Source: JANYHF01 sp963732765 (GTDB taxonomy: Bacteria > Pseudomonadota > Alphaproteobacteria > Rhizobiales > Hyphomicrobiaceae). Taken from it: a stretch of 64,000 nt of DNA. The notes below the pieces were generated by a model. That model did no database searches and was not told the DNA's origin. It was given only the letters and a program-made list of their open reading frames with translations. Location: the NCBI GenBank assembly GCA_963732765.1, contig CAVTAS010000003.1, positions 434,001-498,000 on the forward strand, in the 5' to 3' direction. Of the stretch, positions 62,658 through 64,000 are shown one piece after another. A program made the position numbers and the translations under genes. The number at the start of each line of letters is the position of its first letter. The stretch's first letter is position 1.

Positions 62658-64000
62658 TTGTATCGAGCCCTGATCAGGTCCTTGGCGTGGTCTGCTCTGG
62701 CGGTCCTGGTTGCGTTTGGCGCCGCCTCTGCCGCACTTGCGGAAGCCGGTGACTACGTAGAGCCTGAAACCACGCCTCCAATCGTCGAAGCCGCGCCGGA
62801 CCCTGCCCCACCCGACGCCAGTGCGCAGCCCGCCAAGTTGGCACCTGCGGTCAAAGCGGCGCCAGCTCCAACCGCCAAGGCGGATACGGCGAGAACCAGT
62901 GATCTGGACGCACGCCTCGCCAAAGTTGGCCTCAAGCGTGGCATGCCGGTTCTGTTACGCATCTTCAAGCAAGAATCCCAGCTCGAAATGTGGATGCAGT
63001 CGGGCCAGGGTTACAAGCGATTTGCGACCTATCCCATCTGTCGCTGGCGCGGCGTGCTTGGCCCCAAGCTGGTGGAAGGCGACCGCCAGAGCCCGGAAGG
63101 GTTCTATTCGTTCGGTCAGGACCATCTGGTCTGGCAGGGGCGCTGGTTCCGCGCCTTTAATCTGAACTTCCCCAACACCCTCGATCAGGCGCTGGGCCGC
63201 ACGGGCTCAGGCCTTTTGATCCATGGTGCCTGCTCCTCCATCGGCTGCTACGCCATGACGGACGCCATCATCGACGAAATGTTCGATCTGATCGTCGCAG
63301 GGCTGGCAAAAGGACAAGGACGCGTGCAGGTGCACGTGTTCCCGTTCCGAATGACGACCGCCAATCTCAACCGTCGCGGTGGAAGCCCTTGGATTTCCTT
63401 CTGGCGTGATCTCAAGCCAGCGCATGACCTGTTTGCCTCGACCCGCGTCCCGCCCCGGATTGGGGTTTGCGATGGCCGTTACGTCGTGAGGCCTGGCGTC
63501 GTGGGTCAAACAAAGACCGATCTGTTGCGCGACTGGTGCACGACGCCAGTGCTGTCGGGTAACGCCGATCAACTGAAGCAGGTGCTTGAAGCGCGCCACA
63601 CCACTGCAGCGCCGCCGGCAGCAATTGCGTCGTATGCGCCGCCTTCGGCGCGGGTGAAACTGTATGCCAAACTGGCGGGCAGTGGGCAGATCCCCAAGCC
63701 CACGCCACTGCCGGGTAAACCGTCAAGCTATGGTCCAAGCCCTGTTGCTGGCGGCAAAGATACCGCTGTCCCATTGCCAGACGCTCTGGTGGCGCTACCA
63801 GCGAGCGAGCGGGCGGCGCTGCTCGGCGTGCGCAAGCCGGGCCAGGTCACCGTTTACGGCTCAGGCGGCGGCGGTTCGGGTGGCGCGGGGCCGGCCGCTG
63901 CGCCAGCCTATTCCTGCAAGCCGTCACTTCCGGCCTGCCGTCACTTCATTGCCACCAATGCGGCAAAGGCAATTGTCGCCAGGAAAACCAAGACCAGACT
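62658..64000 (+). CDS. YafK-like L,D-transpeptidase family protein (partial, runs off the window)
   Basis: An open frame of at least 447 codons. It starts at TTG with GGAGGA upstream, and has a signal peptide (LAWSALAVLVAFGAASAALA) and a Pro/Ala-rich linker (about 35-75). The YkuD domain of the YafK/DpaA type follows: LRIFKQESQLEMWMQSGQGY, CRWRGVLGPKLVEGDRQSPEG and the active-site segment LLIHGACSSIGCYAMTD with the catalytic Cys. The E. coli member removes Braun lipoprotein from peptidoglycan. A Gly-rich stretch (GSGGGGSGGAG) and a Cys-containing tail (YSCKPSLPACR) lie near the window end. The frame is still open at 64000. Confidence 0.86.
   Translation, partial: MYRALIRSLAWSALAVLVAFGAASAALAEAGDYVEPETTPPIVEAAPDPAPPDASAQPAKLAPAVKAAPAPTAKADTARTSDLDARLAKVGLKRGMPVLLRIFKQESQLEMWMQSGQGYKRFATYPICRWRGVLGPKLVEGDRQSPEGFYSFGQDHLVWQGRWFRAFNLNFPNTLDQALGRTGSGLLIHGACSSIGCYAMTDAIIDEMFDLIVAGLAKGQGRVQVHVFPFRMTTANLNRRGGSPWISFWRDLKPAHDLFASTRVPPRIGVCDGRYVVRPGVVGQTKTDLLRDWCTTPVLSGNADQLKQVLEARHTTAAPPAAIASYAPPSARVKLYAKLAGSGQIPKPTPLPGKPSSYGPSPVAGGKDTAVPLPDALVALPASERAALLGVRKPGQVTVYGSGGGGSGGAGPAAAPAYSCKPSLPACRHFIATNAAKAIVARKTKTR

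Overview
The window reads as a chromosomal segment of a GC-rich alphaproteobacterium, most likely in the Hyphomicrobiales (Rhizobiales). The evidence is the gene set: a PodJ-like polarity factor, an FzlA-like GST-fold protein next to queG, an invasion-associated locus B protein, a trpS/universal stress pair after murJ, and several envelope genes typical of that order. Genus cannot be fixed from the sequence alone. No rRNA, tRNA or CRISPR array was seen.

Layout. 0.1-11 kb: small regulatory and lipid-binding genes, tspO, creD, an sdhB without sdhA, a VOC protein, the podJ-like gene divergent from murJ, and an omptin-type outer-membrane protease. 11-20 kb: trpS, a universal stress protein, a GGDEF-EAL protein, YkvA, a TrmH methyltransferase, an IalB protein, and an iron-type ABC permease and binding protein without an ATPase. 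20-25 kb: fzlA-like, queG, an SDR, a small metallopeptidase with HEIGH, then three tandem secreted paralogues that share HECGH-x6-ExxADC. 25-34 kb: leuD, an MFS transporter, der, an L,D-transpeptidase, a histidine kinase, a 58-residue membrane protein, uppP and a complex-I-type NAD-binding protein.

34-50 kb is accessory. Two nearly identical IS1182-type elements lie head to tail, each bounded by GACCC. They border a lower-GC, tightly packed five-gene operon (37.8-42.2 kb) of three YHYH-domain exported proteins, a PEBP-family protein and a lipoprotein. This is the best candidate here for an uncharacterised system. Next come an orphan ParA with a partner, fdsD, a divergent PPDK, hicBA, a lone HTH protein, and a low-GC two-gene unit whose second protein has a possible HEPN motif and a winged-helix tail. 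A GIY-YIG remnant has been cut up by two palindromic element families.

50-64 kb: fdhD, then speE and speD separated by a decayed TIR-NTPase-TPR gene with several frameshifts and REP-like hairpins inside it. These are followed by an SDR, an MmcQ/YjbR protein, an asmA gene broken by one base, a YbhN-like membrane protein and a second L,D-transpeptidase that runs off the window. Many envelope genes (murJ, uppP, two L,D-transpeptidases, podJ-like, asmA, omptin) lie in the region but are not one operon. At least five families of short palindromic elements sit between genes, and in places they supply stop codons or disrupt genes.
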